64,000 bases of DNA from Aegilops tauschii subsp. strangulata (Eukaryota > Streptophyta > Magnoliopsida > Poales > Poaceae), in the NCBI RefSeq assembly GCF_002575655.3, contig NC_053039.3, positions 370,861,633 to 370,925,632 on the forward strand. Direction: 5' to 3'. How positions within the stretch are numbered: the first letter of the stretch is position 1; the number at the start of each line of letters is the position of its first letter. Below, in pieces: positions 1 to 10,770 of the stretch. The notes below the pieces were generated by a model that saw only the letters and a program-made list of their open reading frames with translations, was not told the DNA's origin and searched no databases. A program made the translations under genes and the position numbers.

Positions 1-468
1 CGCGCCTCTCGCCGTAGCTTGCGTCGGGGCCGTCATCGGCCTGCCAAGGCTTCGGGTGGTGACGATGGGACGAGGATGCGGCTTCCTGAAGTCCATGGCA
101 GCTTCGCCGCATCTAGGCGACGCGGGCTCCCTCGCGCCGGCGTCCGCCGTCGCTCGCTCGCCCGCGCCGGTGGTCGGCCAGGAGCTGGAGATGGAGGGGA
201 GGCGGCGGATCCGGCCGGCCAGGAGCTGGGGAAGGAGGGGAGGCGGCAGGTCCGGCCGGCCAGGAGCTGGGGAAGGAAGGGAGGCGGCGGATCCGGCGAA
301 GATCGGCGGCGAGGAAGGGGGAGGTTGGGGGATCGAGGGGAGGAGGGGGGCTGGGGCGGCTCGGGATCGGGATCGGGATCAGGTGGATCCTGTCGGGGGG
401 GCCTCGGGATCTAGTGGATCCTGTCGGGCCGGTGGCAGTTCGGAAGTTCGGGAGGGCCCTGTTGGGCC
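1..468 (-). other. GC-rich leader-like sequence, unassigned
   Basis: A strongly GC-rich block with repeated GGAG/GGCGG tracts and short internal repeats around an 'aggagctgggga' motif. Frames are open on both strands, which is what high GC alone produces. On the minus strand it follows a TATA-like box (469-477) and could be a leader or first exon continuing beyond base 1; an ATG at 97-95 begins the most plausible frame. The layout (AT-rich flank, TATA, then GC-rich leader) resembles the promoter/leader part of the long LTRs elsewhere in this window (25607-25000 minus, 37849-38400 plus). I do not recognise a protein. It may be a transposon leader rather than a gene. Confidence 0.3.
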
Positions 469-477
469 CTATATAGG
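469..477 (-). promoter_or_regulatory. TATA-like box
   Basis: The palindromic CCTATATAGG lies between AT-rich DNA (480-620) and the GC-rich block (1-468). It is placed where a TATA box would sit for minus-strand transcription into the GC-rich block. It is a short motif and unproven. Confidence 0.3.
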
Positions 478-496
478 GGCTGCTATGATCCAAATA

Positions 497-570
497 ACTA
501 TTCTAATCCTGGGATTAGAATAGTGCTGTCCTATATATATATAAAATATCATCACATATACGTGATGATA
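497..570. repeat. Two consecutive perfect hairpin palindromes
   Basis: Arm ACTATTCTAATCC (497-509) is followed after 2 bases by its exact reverse complement (512-524). Arm TATCATCAC (547-555) is followed after 6 bases by its exact reverse complement (562-570). They lie 50-120 bases beyond the stop codon of the minus-strand gene ending at 620, in AT-rich DNA. They could be the remains of a small foldback element or 3' UTR hairpins of that gene. Confidence 0.6.
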
Positions 571-894
571 CTTAACTACTAGGTACAATGCATAAAATTG
601 AAAATGAACAATACTAAAATTAATAATCCCTCCTGGGGCCATTATTCCGGAAGCCCCTCGCCAGCAGCTCCGTGGTGCGCGGCGTCTTCCCAGTGCGGAG
701 GCAGTACTTTGACTCCTCCGCCTCGCAGCACTTGACGTACCGATCTGCCTCTTGCTGTCGGACGCGCGCGGCCGATCTTGCCATTTCGTTGGGCGCCCAC
801 CGGAGCTCCTCGTCGGTGGCACGCTGGAGCTTATCGGCCCACCTACACGCAGCGACGAGGCGCCCAATGCCTATGACCTTCCCCGCGAAGTACC

Positions 895-1371
895 TGAGGG
901 AGTCCTGGACTAAGGGGTCCTCGGACGTCCGGCCTGTTGGACATGGGCCGGACTGATGGGCTGTGAAGATATAAAGACCGAATACTTTACCCGTGTCCGG
1001 ATGGGATTCTCCTTGGTGTGGAAGGCAAGCTTGGCGATCAAATATGTAGATTCCTTTCTTTGTAACCGGCCTTGTGTAACCCTAGATCCTCCCAGTGTCT
1101 ATATAAACCGGAGGACTTAGTCTAGAGGAGAGAGATATTCATTACCATAGTCATATAGGTTAGACTTCTAGGGTTTAGCCATTACGATCTCGTGGTAGAT
1201 CAACTCTTGTAATACTCATATTCATCAAGATCAATCAAGCAGGAAGTAGGGACCTCCATAGAGAGGGCCCGAACCTGGGTAAACATTTTGTCCCCTGTCT
1301 CCTGTTACCATCGACCTTAGACGCACAGTTCGGGACCCCCTACCCGAGATCCGCCGGTTTTGACACCGACA
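895..1371 (+). repeat. 5' LTR of the 895-10056 Gypsy element
   Basis: It starts TGAGGGAGTCC and ends ...TTTTGACACCGACA. A TATA box, TATATAAA, lies at 1100-1107, about 210 bases after the LTR start, marking the likely U3/R boundary. Its partner is 9576-10056. Confidence 0.92.
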
Positions 1372-1391
1372 TTGGTGCTTTCATTGAGAGT
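1372..1391 (+). other. Primer binding site
   Basis: TTGGTGCTTTCATTGAGAGT follows directly after the 5' LTR end, where minus-strand cDNA synthesis is primed by a tRNA. I did not assign the tRNA. Confidence 0.7.
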
Positions 1392-1397
1392 TCCACT

Positions 1398-3810
1398 GTG
1401 CCGTCCCCAAAAGGTTTGATGGCCCCTTCAATCATCAACAATGATGCTGTCCAAGGAGAAACCTTCCTCCCCGGACAGATCTTCATGTTCGGCGGCTTTG
1501 CACTGCGGGCCAACTCGCTTGGCCATCTGGAGCAGATCAATAGCTACGCCCCTGGCCATCAGGTTAGATTTGGAAGCTTGAACTACGTCGCGGACATCCG
1601 TGGAGACTTGATCTTTGATGGATTTGAGACCGCGGCGACCGCTCCTTGTCGCCTCGATGAACATGACTTAAATCTATCATTGGACCGCATCCAGGAGATA
1701 GCTTCCGTAGCTACTCTGGCTCTAGACCCGGAGCAGACCGCGCCATCCGAGGACGGGAAGCTCAACCCCACCACGGAGGTTATAGATCCCGCGGCGTTGG
1801 AGCTGCACATAGACTTAACCTCACACGATATCTGTGTCACTGGAACTCCGGACTCGTCTCCGGCCATAAGCTCCGAACCATGTGCGTCCGCGGACGCCGA
1901 GCTTGATCAGTTATCGATCTTCGAATTCAGCGCCGCAAACATCTTCCGACACTCGCCCCTCGGTGATGTGCCGAATTATGTCTGGTTTGAACTGGAGGCT
2001 GATATTGGGGGAGAATTTCGCTTCCCACCCGCCACCCACTTCATAGCCACTGTCGAGGACTTAACCGACATGCTTGATTACGGCTCCGAAGACATCGATG
2101 GTATGGACGACGATGCCGATGAGGAGCAAAGCCAAAACCCGCCATTTACTGGACGCTGGACGACCACTTCTTTGTACGATGTGTACATGGTGGATACACC
2201 CAAAGCAACCAACTACGATGACAAAGAAAATCCAGTTGAGAATAAACCTTCTTAGACACAGCACAAGTGCCGACGTCCTCGGCGCCGCTCTAAGTCATGT
2301 CATTCCAAAGACAGCAATACTGGCACCAGAGAAAATAATACTCCGGACGATGCCGAAAACAATGAAGACCCTGCTGAGGTAACATCCGAACAGGAGGAAC
2401 AAGAAAACGGGCAAGTTAGCCCCGATGAACAGGCCATGCCCAACGACTCGGAGGACGGTAGTTATCATCCGCTTTCCGAGGATGAGGAAGGCATCGGCAA
2501 CAAAGATTTCATCGTGCCTGGGGAACCTCTCGAGCAGGAGCGCTTCAAGCGCCAGCTAATAGCCACCGCAAGGAGCCTGAAAAAGAAGCAGCAGCAGCTT
2601 CAAGTTGACCAAGATCTGCTCGTCGACAGGTGGACTGATGTCCTGGCAGCCGAGGAATATGGCCTCAGACGCCCAACCAAGAGTTACCCAAAGCGCAGAT
2701 TGCTACCTCAGTTCGATGAAGAGGCGCTGAAGCCCATACCTTCCTCGCGTAATGCGGCCGATCGACCACTACGCGGTCGAGACAATGCGGCGGACGGACC
2801 ACCACGCGGTCGGGATAGAGGGGCAACTCAGGCCGAACAGCAGCCCGCCCCACCGCCACGTAAAAATAGAGACAAAACAGTTCGGGGTCATACATACGAC
2901 CTTCGGCCGGACCTGGACAGTTGAGCAGGATATACCAGATCGATTTACGGATCGCGAGGACGTTCCTCGACACGCAATGATGGCTACCTATTCGGATGTG
3001 ACAAACCTAGTCACGCCCGGGCCGACAACCGCAGACGGACTCCTTCGGAGCTACGTTGCGATGCGGCCAGATATAGAGGTGCCGCACACCCTCTTTGCTT
3101 CACTGATGAAGTAATGGATCATGAATTCCCCGAAGGGTTCAAACCTGTGAATATTGAATCATACGACGACACAACTAGTCCCGCAGTATGGATCGAGGAC
3201 TTTATCCTCCACATCCACATGGCCCGCGGAGATGACCTCCACGCTATCAAATACCTCCCACTAAAGCTTAAGGACCAGCTCGGCACTGGTTAAACAGCCT
3301 GCCTGAAAATTCTATCGGTAGCTGGGAGGACTTGGAAGAAGCCTTCCTCGACAACTTCCAAGGTACATATGTCCGGCCACTAGGGGCCGATGACTTAAGC
3401 CACATAGTTCAACAACCTGGAGAGTAAGCCAGGAAATTCTGGACTAGGTTCCTAACTAAAAAGAACCAGATCGTCGACTGTCCGGATGCCAAAGCCCTAG
3501 CGGCCTTTAAACATAGCATCCGCGACGAATGGCTCGCCCGCCACCTCGGCCAAGAAAAGCCAAAATCTATGGTAGCCCTTACGACACTCATGACCCGCTT
3601 TTGCGCGGGTGAGGATAGTTGGCTGGCTCGTAGTAAAAACATAGCCAGCAAGGCAGGTCCCTCCGAGGTCAAAAACAGCAGCGGTAAGCTTCGACGTAAC
3701 AGACACAAACGCCGAAGCAATGGTGATAATACCGATGACACTACAGTCAACGCCGGATTCAGCGGCTCCAAGTCCAGCCAGCGGAAGAAACCGTAAAAAA
3801 GAAACAATCA
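1398..3810 (+). pseudogene. gag: gag of RT-less Tat-lineage element
   Basis: An ATG at 1398, 27 bases after the LTR, opens a frame that runs to 2924 with a single TAG at 2253-2255. The N-terminal part includes a hydrophobic FMFGGFALRANSLGH segment. The middle is acidic and the part near 2436-2924 is basic/coiled (KKKQQQLQ). The capsid-like Retrotrans_gag core follows at about 3118-3650 (motifs near FPEGFKPVNIESYD, HIHMARGDD, FWTRF) but is broken by stops and frame changes around 3290 and 3420. Beyond 3650 the sequence is basic and low complexity. A working element would supply the virus-like particle protein; this copy is inactive. Confidence 0.75.
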
Positions 3811-3846
3811 GGGACCATCCAGCCTGGACCGCATACTCGATCGTCC

Positions 3847-4810
3847 GTGCCAGATACACGGCACCCCAGACAAACCGGCAAATTAAACACCGAGAACAAG
3901 GAAAAGGGATCGCAAAGCGAGGACGATGACGAGGAGCCCCGGCAACCGAACACAGGGGGACAGAAGAAGTTTCCCCCGCAAGTCAAAATAGTGAACATGA
4001 TATATGCTACACACATCCCCAAAAGGGAGCGCAAGCGCGCACTCAGGGACGTCTACGCGATAGAGCCAGTCGCCCCAAAATTCAATCCATGGTCGTTATT
4101 CCCGATCACCTTTGATCGTCGGGATCATCCGACCAGTATCCGTCATGGCGGTTCAGCCGCGCTAGTCCTCGACCCAATCATTGATGGATTTCACCTGACG
4201 CGCGTCCTTATGGAAGGGGGTAGCAGCCTCAATCTGCTCTATCAGGATACAGTGCGCAAGATGGGCATTAATCCATCACGGATCAAACCCACAAAGACTA
4301 CCTTCAAAGGAGTCATACTAGGTGTAGAGGCCCGCTGTACGGGCTCAATCACACTAGAGGTTGTCTTCGGATCTCTGGACAATTTCCGAAGCGAGGAGTT
4401 AATCTTTGACATCGTCCCCTTTCGCAGCGGCTATCACGCACTGCTCGGACGAACCGCATTCGCTCGATTCAATGCAGTGCCACACTATGCTTATCTCAAG
4501 CTCAAGATGCCCGGTCCACGTGGTGTCATAACGGTCAATGGAAATACGGAACGCTCCCTCCATAAAGAAGAGCACACAGCTGCCTTAGCAGCAGAAGTAA
4601 AGAGCGGCCTTCTCAAGCAGAACCTTAATTCGGGTGCCGAGCCGACGGACACCTTTAAGAGGGTCCGAACTACCCTGCAACAGGACAGCTCGGCTCATCA
4701 GGATCTCGACTAGAAATTCGGCCTCCGTCTCAGTCCCGATCAAGTGGTGGCATTCGTACCGCGCGTACATAACTACGCACTCAAAATTCCATGGGCATCG
4801 ACGGAGGCAT
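3847..4810 (+). pseudogene. Retroviral-type aspartic protease (end of gag-PR polyprotein)
   Basis: The frame is open from 3847 to 4713. The protease signature is at about 4203-4245 as VLMEGGSSLNLLY, matching the plant Gypsy form of D-G-S/G-S with E in place of the usual catalytic D (compare VLMDGGSSINILY at 41574 in the other Tat element), followed by a flap-like region and GYHALLGR. Homology appears to continue in another frame to about 4810 (VVAFVPRVHNYALKIPWA), indicating a small frameshift near 4712. No RT follows. The D-to-E change may itself inactivate the enzyme. Confidence 0.72.
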
Positions 4811-5955
4811 AGCTGGCTTGTGATCTACAGTACGGCTCAACCGGCACCGGATACACACATACTTTCACTATTTTTTTCTCTTTTTCCTTTTCAGGTTTCA
4901 ATCCCGCAGGCCCCATCTGATGGCCTGATCACCGGTCCTCTTGAAGGATAAACACACCAAGACGGCAAGAAACACAGACGTATGGGGGACTTTCAAGGTG
5001 GTTTCGTTAACGATCACTCTACCTATTTTTCAGGACCCATATGCCGCTCTCCCTTGGTTTTTGGCATGTTAAATAGCATGTTGCTTATCGCACTACTTGT
5101 ATCAATGCGCCTTGACGTATTAATCAAATTACAATGGAAACAGTTCGCGGCCCGAGCTTTAGGGCCCCAGCTTATCACCTTTGCACCCTTTCTGTTTTAT
5201 TTTCTTTTTTTCTCTCCTGTGGGTAACCTTATCAGATAGCACCCGTACACTTTGGTACGCTTCATATTTGGCAGGGGCTTCATAGCACCCCGCACTACGA
5301 CAACAAAAGTCCGAACACTTTTTATAGTATAGTTCGGCACCCCGAATTTAGCACTATATGCATTGGCTCTGAATCATGTCTTTGGTCAATAGTTGGGTTG
5401 CCCGGCTCTTGTCTTGCTACCTTACGTTCCGCTATATCGGCTAAGGTAGTAAAGGGAGAACTACTGCGATTGTGCCTTGGTTTACCCAAAGGAGCACCTC
5501 AGTAGAGAAAGCCGAAAACTGACTGTCATGATGCGGCGAGAGCCGGTCAGCTCTTCGGAGGATGCAAATCGTTGGAGATTTTTTCCGCATTACGCGAAGG
5601 ATTGGTACTTGCCGATCAGGCGCTTATAGCACTCTAGTTCGGATACTAGGGGCTGCGCCAACATTTTTATTGTCAAACTCCTATGGCTAAGTGAGGGCGT
5701 TAAAGTCGTATAGTCTGATTGCCTGGTTCGTTGCGCTAAACAACTCCTTCAAGGACCATATAATTGGATCAAGAGTGTTTAGATTCCATCCCGAACACCT
5801 CCGTACTACCTACGTGGGGGCAAAAGCCGACGACTGGGCAGCCCTCAGATTTCATACAACACAGCCGCACAGGAGGTAAATTTTTTAACATAACAAAAAT
5901 TATATTACAAACCCACTTTGTTTTATCATACAAGGTAGAGGTAACTCCAATACAT
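4811..5955 (+). other. Non-coding spacer where RT-integrase would be expected
   Basis: There is no recognisable coding sequence. A pyrimidine-rich tract ending in CAG (about 4858-4895) looks like a 3' splice site. Between protease and antisense gene, autonomous Tat elements carry about 4 kb of RT, two RNase H domains and integrase (compare 42160-45362); here only about 1.1 kb of unrelated AT-rich sequence is found. The hydrophobic frame at 4982-5239 is not convincing. Confidence 0.6.
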
Positions 5956-8900
5956 TCATTCAAAGATAATGTCCTGCGAACACTGTGTCGCTACAATACG
6001 AGACCCCTCCAGGACATCTCCAAAATACCGCTCGGGTGTGCGGTGCTCCTTGCGCTCGGGTGGCCCCTCAGTCACAATCTTGATGGTGTCCATCTTCGCC
6101 CACCAGGCCTTGAAGCGGGCGAAGGCCATACGCGCGCCCCCGATGCAGATGGATCGCTTGACGGCGTCCAGCCGAGGACAGGCATCCACCAGCCACTTCA
6201 CGAGGCCGAAGTAACTGCTAGGTATAGCTTCGGCTGGACACAGCCGGATTATTAAATCCTTCATGGCTAGTTCGGCCACCCTGTGCAGCTTGACCAACTG
6301 TTTTAGCTGATCGTTGAAGAGCACCGGATGTTCTGGTGCAAGATATTGCGACCAGAATAGCTTCTCCGTGGAGATCCCTTCTTCGGCTCGGAAGAACTCC
6401 GCGACGTCGGACACACTACGTGGCAGATCAGCAAAAGTCCCTGGAGAACTCAGAATGCGGGTTAGTGAAAGATACTTCCTCTTCACATACTGGATTTGCA
6501 TACTAAATGCCTTACCCGCCGCGATCTTCCGGGCCTCCTGGATCTCCTGGAGGGCGCCCTGGGCCTCATTCTGGGCCGTCTCCGCGCTCGGACGAGCCTT
6601 GGCGAGTTCGGTCTCTTGAGCCAACGCATCGCGCTCCAAGGTATCGCACTTCCTCACCGCGTCCTGGAGCTCTTGCTGGACCTCATTGACCCGGACCTTG
6701 AGCTTCTTACGGGCAGCCTGCTCCTTGACAGCCTCCCCCTCGGCTTCGGTGAGGGCCTTTTTCAGGGCCTCGACCTCGATCGTCGCTCCTATACATATCA
6801 TGACACTTCGGTCAATATATATCATTTTACTCTTTTCGAATATATAAAGGGTTATTACATACCTTGATTCTCCTGGAGTTGCCTCCTCACCTGGCCGAGC
6901 TCCTCCTCGACCTGCTCCAGTCTCTGCTTCAGTCCGAAGACTTCGGCAGTATGCGAGGCCGTGGCCAGCACTGACGCCTGCGTATTCATTTCAGACATAT
7001 TTAGTTAGTTTCCTACAATAAGGGATTGATACTCTGTCCGGCTTTTCTTTCCGAACACCGGACAGTGTCTCAGGGGCTACTGTCTATATTGGGATCTTCT
7101 CTTTTTGTGTCGCTTACCTCAAAACCTATCAGCAGGCTGCTGCAGGCTTCGGTTAGTCCGCTCTTGGCGGACTGAACCTTTTCAATTACCTTGCCCAAAA
7201 GAACACGGTGCTCATCCACAATGGAAGCGCCTCGCAGCGCTTCCAGCAGATTATGGACACCGGCGGAATAGGCATACCCCCTTCTTTCGAAGGAGGTTGC
7301 GTGCCAGATTCTGGAGCCGTATCGGTCTCCGGAATCAAGTCCGGCTGAGGGCCGAACTGAATACGGGCCTCATCACCAGTCTCCATGGGGATTGGCTCCC
7401 CCTGGTGTTCGGCGACGGAGGTTTCGCCTTCTGGCGCCTCCTGCACCTCTCCCGGGCCTGGGAAATTCCTTCAGGACAGCACCTCGGCGTCGCCCTTAGC
7501 CTTGGGGGAGTGAGCCGTTGGCGGTGACTCGCTGGCCATCGCCTTTGAATCCAATGAACCTCCTGACGAGGATTGCTGGGAGCTGTCGTGGGCCGGACTG
7601 CAATAGCATAATTAACCATGTCAATACAATGAAGAGGAGAGGCTGGATTTATGGGTATGTATGAGTCTTAGCACTTACGATGCAGCCCGAGGCTTAGTGT
7701 GGGGGCGTCGCTTTGGACTGCTGTCGACATCCCACGCGGAGTTATCTGCAAGGGAGCCCTTCCCCTTCTTGGACGTCTCTGCCTGCAGATTTGTGGAGGC
7801 TGCCCTCTTCTTCTTTCCCTCATTAGGGGCAGGGTTGTTCTCCTCCTCCTCCTCGTCGTCGTCCTCAGTGGCGGAGGACAGGGTCTCTTCATCTTCGGAC
7901 GTCATGTCCGAAGTAACCTTGCGACGGGGGCCACCTTTGGCCCCCTTGGCCTTCTTCTTGGCCTTCTTTTCCGGCGGCCGATAGGGCGCCGGAACCAGCA
8001 TCTTCGCCAGGAGCTGGATGACTGGCTCTTCGGGTAGCGGGGCCGAACTCTAGATCTGCTCCACTCTCTCCGTCCACACCTGAAAAAATACAGCAAAGGT
8101 TGGGCATCCTCCTCGAACAGACAAGTAGAAGGTACACCTTGAGAAAAGGATAACTTAACGCATTGGCGGGATGGGTGTGATCGTGCCCACGGTCCGAATC
8201 TATGACCGGCGGCTTCTCGTTGCCCTTGAATAGCAACTTCCAGGCATCTTCGTGAGTAGTTCCGAAGAGCCCTCCCAGGGTCTGGTGCTTCTCCGGATCG
8301 AATTCCCATAAAGGGAAGCTTCAGCTTTTGCAGGGGAGAATCCGGCGAACCAGCATCACCTGGATCATGTCAATGAGCTTGATGTTGTTATCCACCATAC
8401 TCTGAATGCACATCTACAGCGCTATCAGCTCGTCTGACGCAGACCAGTTGGGGCCTTTCTCCATCCAGGAGGTGAGCCGCATTGGGGCTCCGGCCTTGAA
8501 TTCAGGAGCCGCCGCCCAAGTGGCGCCGCGTGGCTTTGTGATGTAGAACCACTGCTTCTGCCATTCCTTGATAGTCTCGACAAAAGTGCCTATGGGCCAA
8601 GTGACGTTGGGCATCTTGCTCTCCATGGCGCCTCCGCACTCCGCGTGCTGACTATCCACCACCTTCGGCTTCATGTTGAAGACCTTGAGCCATAGGCCAA
8701 AGTGGGGCTGGATTCGGAGGAAGGCCTCGCACACGATAATGAATGCCGAGATGTTGAGGAAGGAGTTCGGGGCTAGATCATGGAAATCTAGCCCGTAATA
8801 GTACATCAGTCCCCGGACGAAATGGTGAAGTGGAAACCCCAGTCCGCGGATGAAGTGAGGGAGGAAAACTACCCTCTCAGTAGGCTTCGGGGTGGGGATG

Positions 8901-9028
8901 ACTTGCCCCTTGGTGGGCAGACGGTGGGCGATTCCTTTCGCCAAATACCCGGCCGCCCGAAGCTGGGTGATGTCCTTCTCCTTGACGGAGGAGACCATCC
9001 ACTTGCCTTGGCCTCCGGATCCGTACAT
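5956..9028 (-). pseudogene. Antisense gene of Tat-lineage element (Transposase_28-type)
   Basis: Several minus-strand exons can be read. Exon 1 starts at the ATG at 9028 (MYGSGGQGKWMVSS...) and includes the conserved block near 8840-8700 (FLPHFIRGLGFPLHHFVRG) typical of Pfam Transposase_28 'putative gypsy type transposon' proteins. It is followed by an intron at about 8158-8080 (acceptor TTTTTTCAG), a basic/acidic exon (8079-7679) with donor GTAAGTGC, and later exons encoding a long coiled coil (6810-6500) and a conserved C-terminus ending at 5956. In-frame stops occur near 8417 and 8325. Tat elements such as Grande and RIRE2 carry an antisense ORF between pol and the 3' LTR; its function is not established. 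Confidence 0.75.
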
Positions 9029-9575
9029 GATTGAGTGCTTCCTTGAGGAGGAGAAGATGGGAACTTGGGCGCTGGAGCTCGAGAATGGAAGGACAGAGAG
9101 GAAGAGAAGGCGTGGGTGAAGAAAGGGAATCCTTATCTCCCTATAAAGGCAGTGAATATTGAACGCCTCCCCACTCGCCTTAAAACTCGCCTGTTCCCAA
9201 GGGCTGTGTAAACAGCACGGTTGGGTTACCCACGCCCGTATTGATGAGAATCCCGCAATAAGGGGACACGATCTCTGCTTCGACAAGACGTGCCAATAAA
9301 AACCGCGTCTCGAAACATGGAACGGTAGACAAAAATGGTTCGAAATAATGACCGGGCAGATGTGATGTCACATTACAAAAAGTTGTCAGCGGATTGGACT
9401 CGTGAAATATTATACTCTCTGCGGTTGTGTGTGTGGTACTTGTGTTGCAGATCCGGACACTTTCGTTGCGTCCGAAGACTATCTTGGAGTATTCGGAAAG
9501 GGGAACCCGCTTTGCAATGCCGAAGACAATCTACGCGCCAGACACCTCGTCATTGAAGCCTGGTTCAGGGGCTAC

Positions 9576-10056
9576 TGAGGGAGTCCTGGACTAAGGGGTC
9601 CTCGGACGTCCGACCTGTTGGACATGGGCCGGACTGATGGGCTGTGAAGATACAAAGACCGAAGACTTTACCCGTGTCCGGATGGGATTCTCCTTGGCAT
9701 GGAAGGCAAGCTTGGCGATTAAATATGTAGATTCCTTTCTTTGTAACTGACCTTGTGTAATCCTAGATCCTCCCGGTTTCTATATAAACCGGAGGAATTA
9801 GTCCGGAGGAGAGAGATATTCATTACCATAGTCATACAGGTTAGACTTCTAGGGATTAGCCATTACGATCTCGTGGTAGATCAACTCTTGTAATACTCAT
9901 ATTCATCAAGATCAATCAAGCAGGAAGTAGGGTATTACCTCCATAGAGAGGGCCCGAACCTGGGTAAACATTGTGTCCCCTATCTCCTGTTACCATCGAC
10001 CTTAGACGCACAGTTCGGGACCCCCTACCCGAGATCCGCCGGTTTTGACACTGACA
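9576..10056 (+). repeat. 3' LTR of the 895-10056 Gypsy element
   Basis: It is the partner of 895-1371 and starts with the same TGAGGGAGTCC. TATATAAA is at 9781-9788. It is preceded by a short purine-rich tract (TTCAGGGGCTAC) serving as polypurine tract. It has about 19 substitutions and a 4-base insertion relative to the 5' copy. Confidence 0.92.
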
Positions 10057-10395
10057 GTACCCGTCTTCGTACACCTCCTCGGCACGACGACGCGCCCGCC
10101 TCCAAAGCTCCGCCGCCTCCTTTTTCCAGGCGGCATCACGGGCTTCACAGGCCACCTGGTACCTGGCTTCCTCCTCCGCCATCTCATTCTTGAACGCCAC
10201 TTGCTTGGCTTTCTCAGCCGGCGGCAGTGACTTCCACAGACAAAGATTGTACTGGCCCTAAAACCAATCCAAAGTTGGGGGGTCCGGCGCAACCTCGTCA
10301 GGCGGCGCGTAGGGGTCCTCATCGCTGCTAATAGAGTGAGCATCCTCGGGGGGCGGCGACTCCTCGTCGGCGCGTGGGCAGACCGGCGGCGCCAT

Positions 10396-10770
10396 GGCAG
10401 AGATTTGAGAGAGAGAGAGGGCGAGCGAGGGGAGGATGTAGTTGAGAATGCAGGCGGGACGACGTGATCAAGGTAGTATTTATTGGCGGCCGGAATCTAG
10501 ATCGACGGGGACAGTACACACGCCGGTCGCCGAAATTTACGAGCAATGTAGTTTGAATTACACACAATTCCCGCAGCAAATCCGTGTGTGAACATAATAG
10601 CTGACAGTTTCCAATACAGAACCATGTCTGATTAATGATCCCCGCCAATCACCTACCAAACCTCGAGCCACGAGATAGAGTGCCAATCGTGTGGGGGCCG
10701 GTTGTCTTGCCAGATCTTTACATTTTCTTTTTATGAACACCAGATATTTACATCGTCTGATGATTTTTTT
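10396..10770 (-). promoter_or_regulatory. Upstream region of the 620-10395 gene
   Basis: A GA-repeat (GAGAGAGAGAG, about 10408-10420) lies just before the minus-strand ATG, and an AATAAATAC TATA-like sequence is at 10485-10476, about 85 bases upstream. The remainder (10490-10770) shows no gene. It contains a 'ccgtgtgtgaac' motif near 10580 that echoes the subterminal repeats at 19938-20204, supporting membership of the same transposon. Confidence 0.4.

Larger units (their letters stand above)
895..10056 (+). mobile_element. Tat-lineage Gypsy LTR retrotransposon lacking RT/RNase H/integrase (Fatima-like)
   Basis: The element is 9.16 kb, bounded by TG...CA LTRs (477 and 481 bases) and the 5-bp target duplication GTACC (890-894 and 10057-10061). 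In order it has a 5' LTR, primer site, gag, aspartic protease, non-coding spacer, an antisense gene on the minus strand, purine tract (around 9562-9575) and 3' LTR. No reverse transcriptase, RNase H or integrase motif is present, so it is non-autonomous. From memory the LTR start (TGAGGGAGTCCTGGA) and the antisense gene fit the wheat Fatima-like group of the Tat lineage; the family name is not certain. LTRs differ at about 19 sites by eye (about 4%), suggesting insertion roughly 1.5 million years ago at a grass rate of 1.3e-8 per site per year. Confidence 0.88.
620..10395 (-). pseudogene. Acidic/coiled unknown gene split by an LTR retrotransposon
   Basis: On the minus strand an ATG at 10395 opens a frame interrupted at 10061 by the Gypsy element (895-10056 plus its GTACC duplication). 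It resumes at 894 in the same frame and ends at a TAA at 620-622. The two coding parts are 334 and 275 bases, together exactly 203 codons. The N-terminus is Pro- and Asp/Glu-rich with an SISSDEDPY segment. The rest is charged and probably helical, rich in Glu, Arg and Ala (for example EEEARYQVACEARDAAWKKE). One in-frame TAG sits at 10260-10258 (codon 46). No known domain was recognised. The preserved frame on both sides of the insert shows it was a real reading frame that the retroelement broke. Confidence 0.6.

Noticed and set aside
1..523. Pro/Arg-rich and Gly-rich frames at the window start
   Set aside because: Open in several frames at once because of GC richness; listed only as a leader-like block.
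4982..5239. 85-codon hydrophobic frame resembling a membrane protein
   Set aside because: AT-rich, T-rich codons give hydrophobic residues by chance; it lies in the non-coding spacer and has no homologue I recognise.
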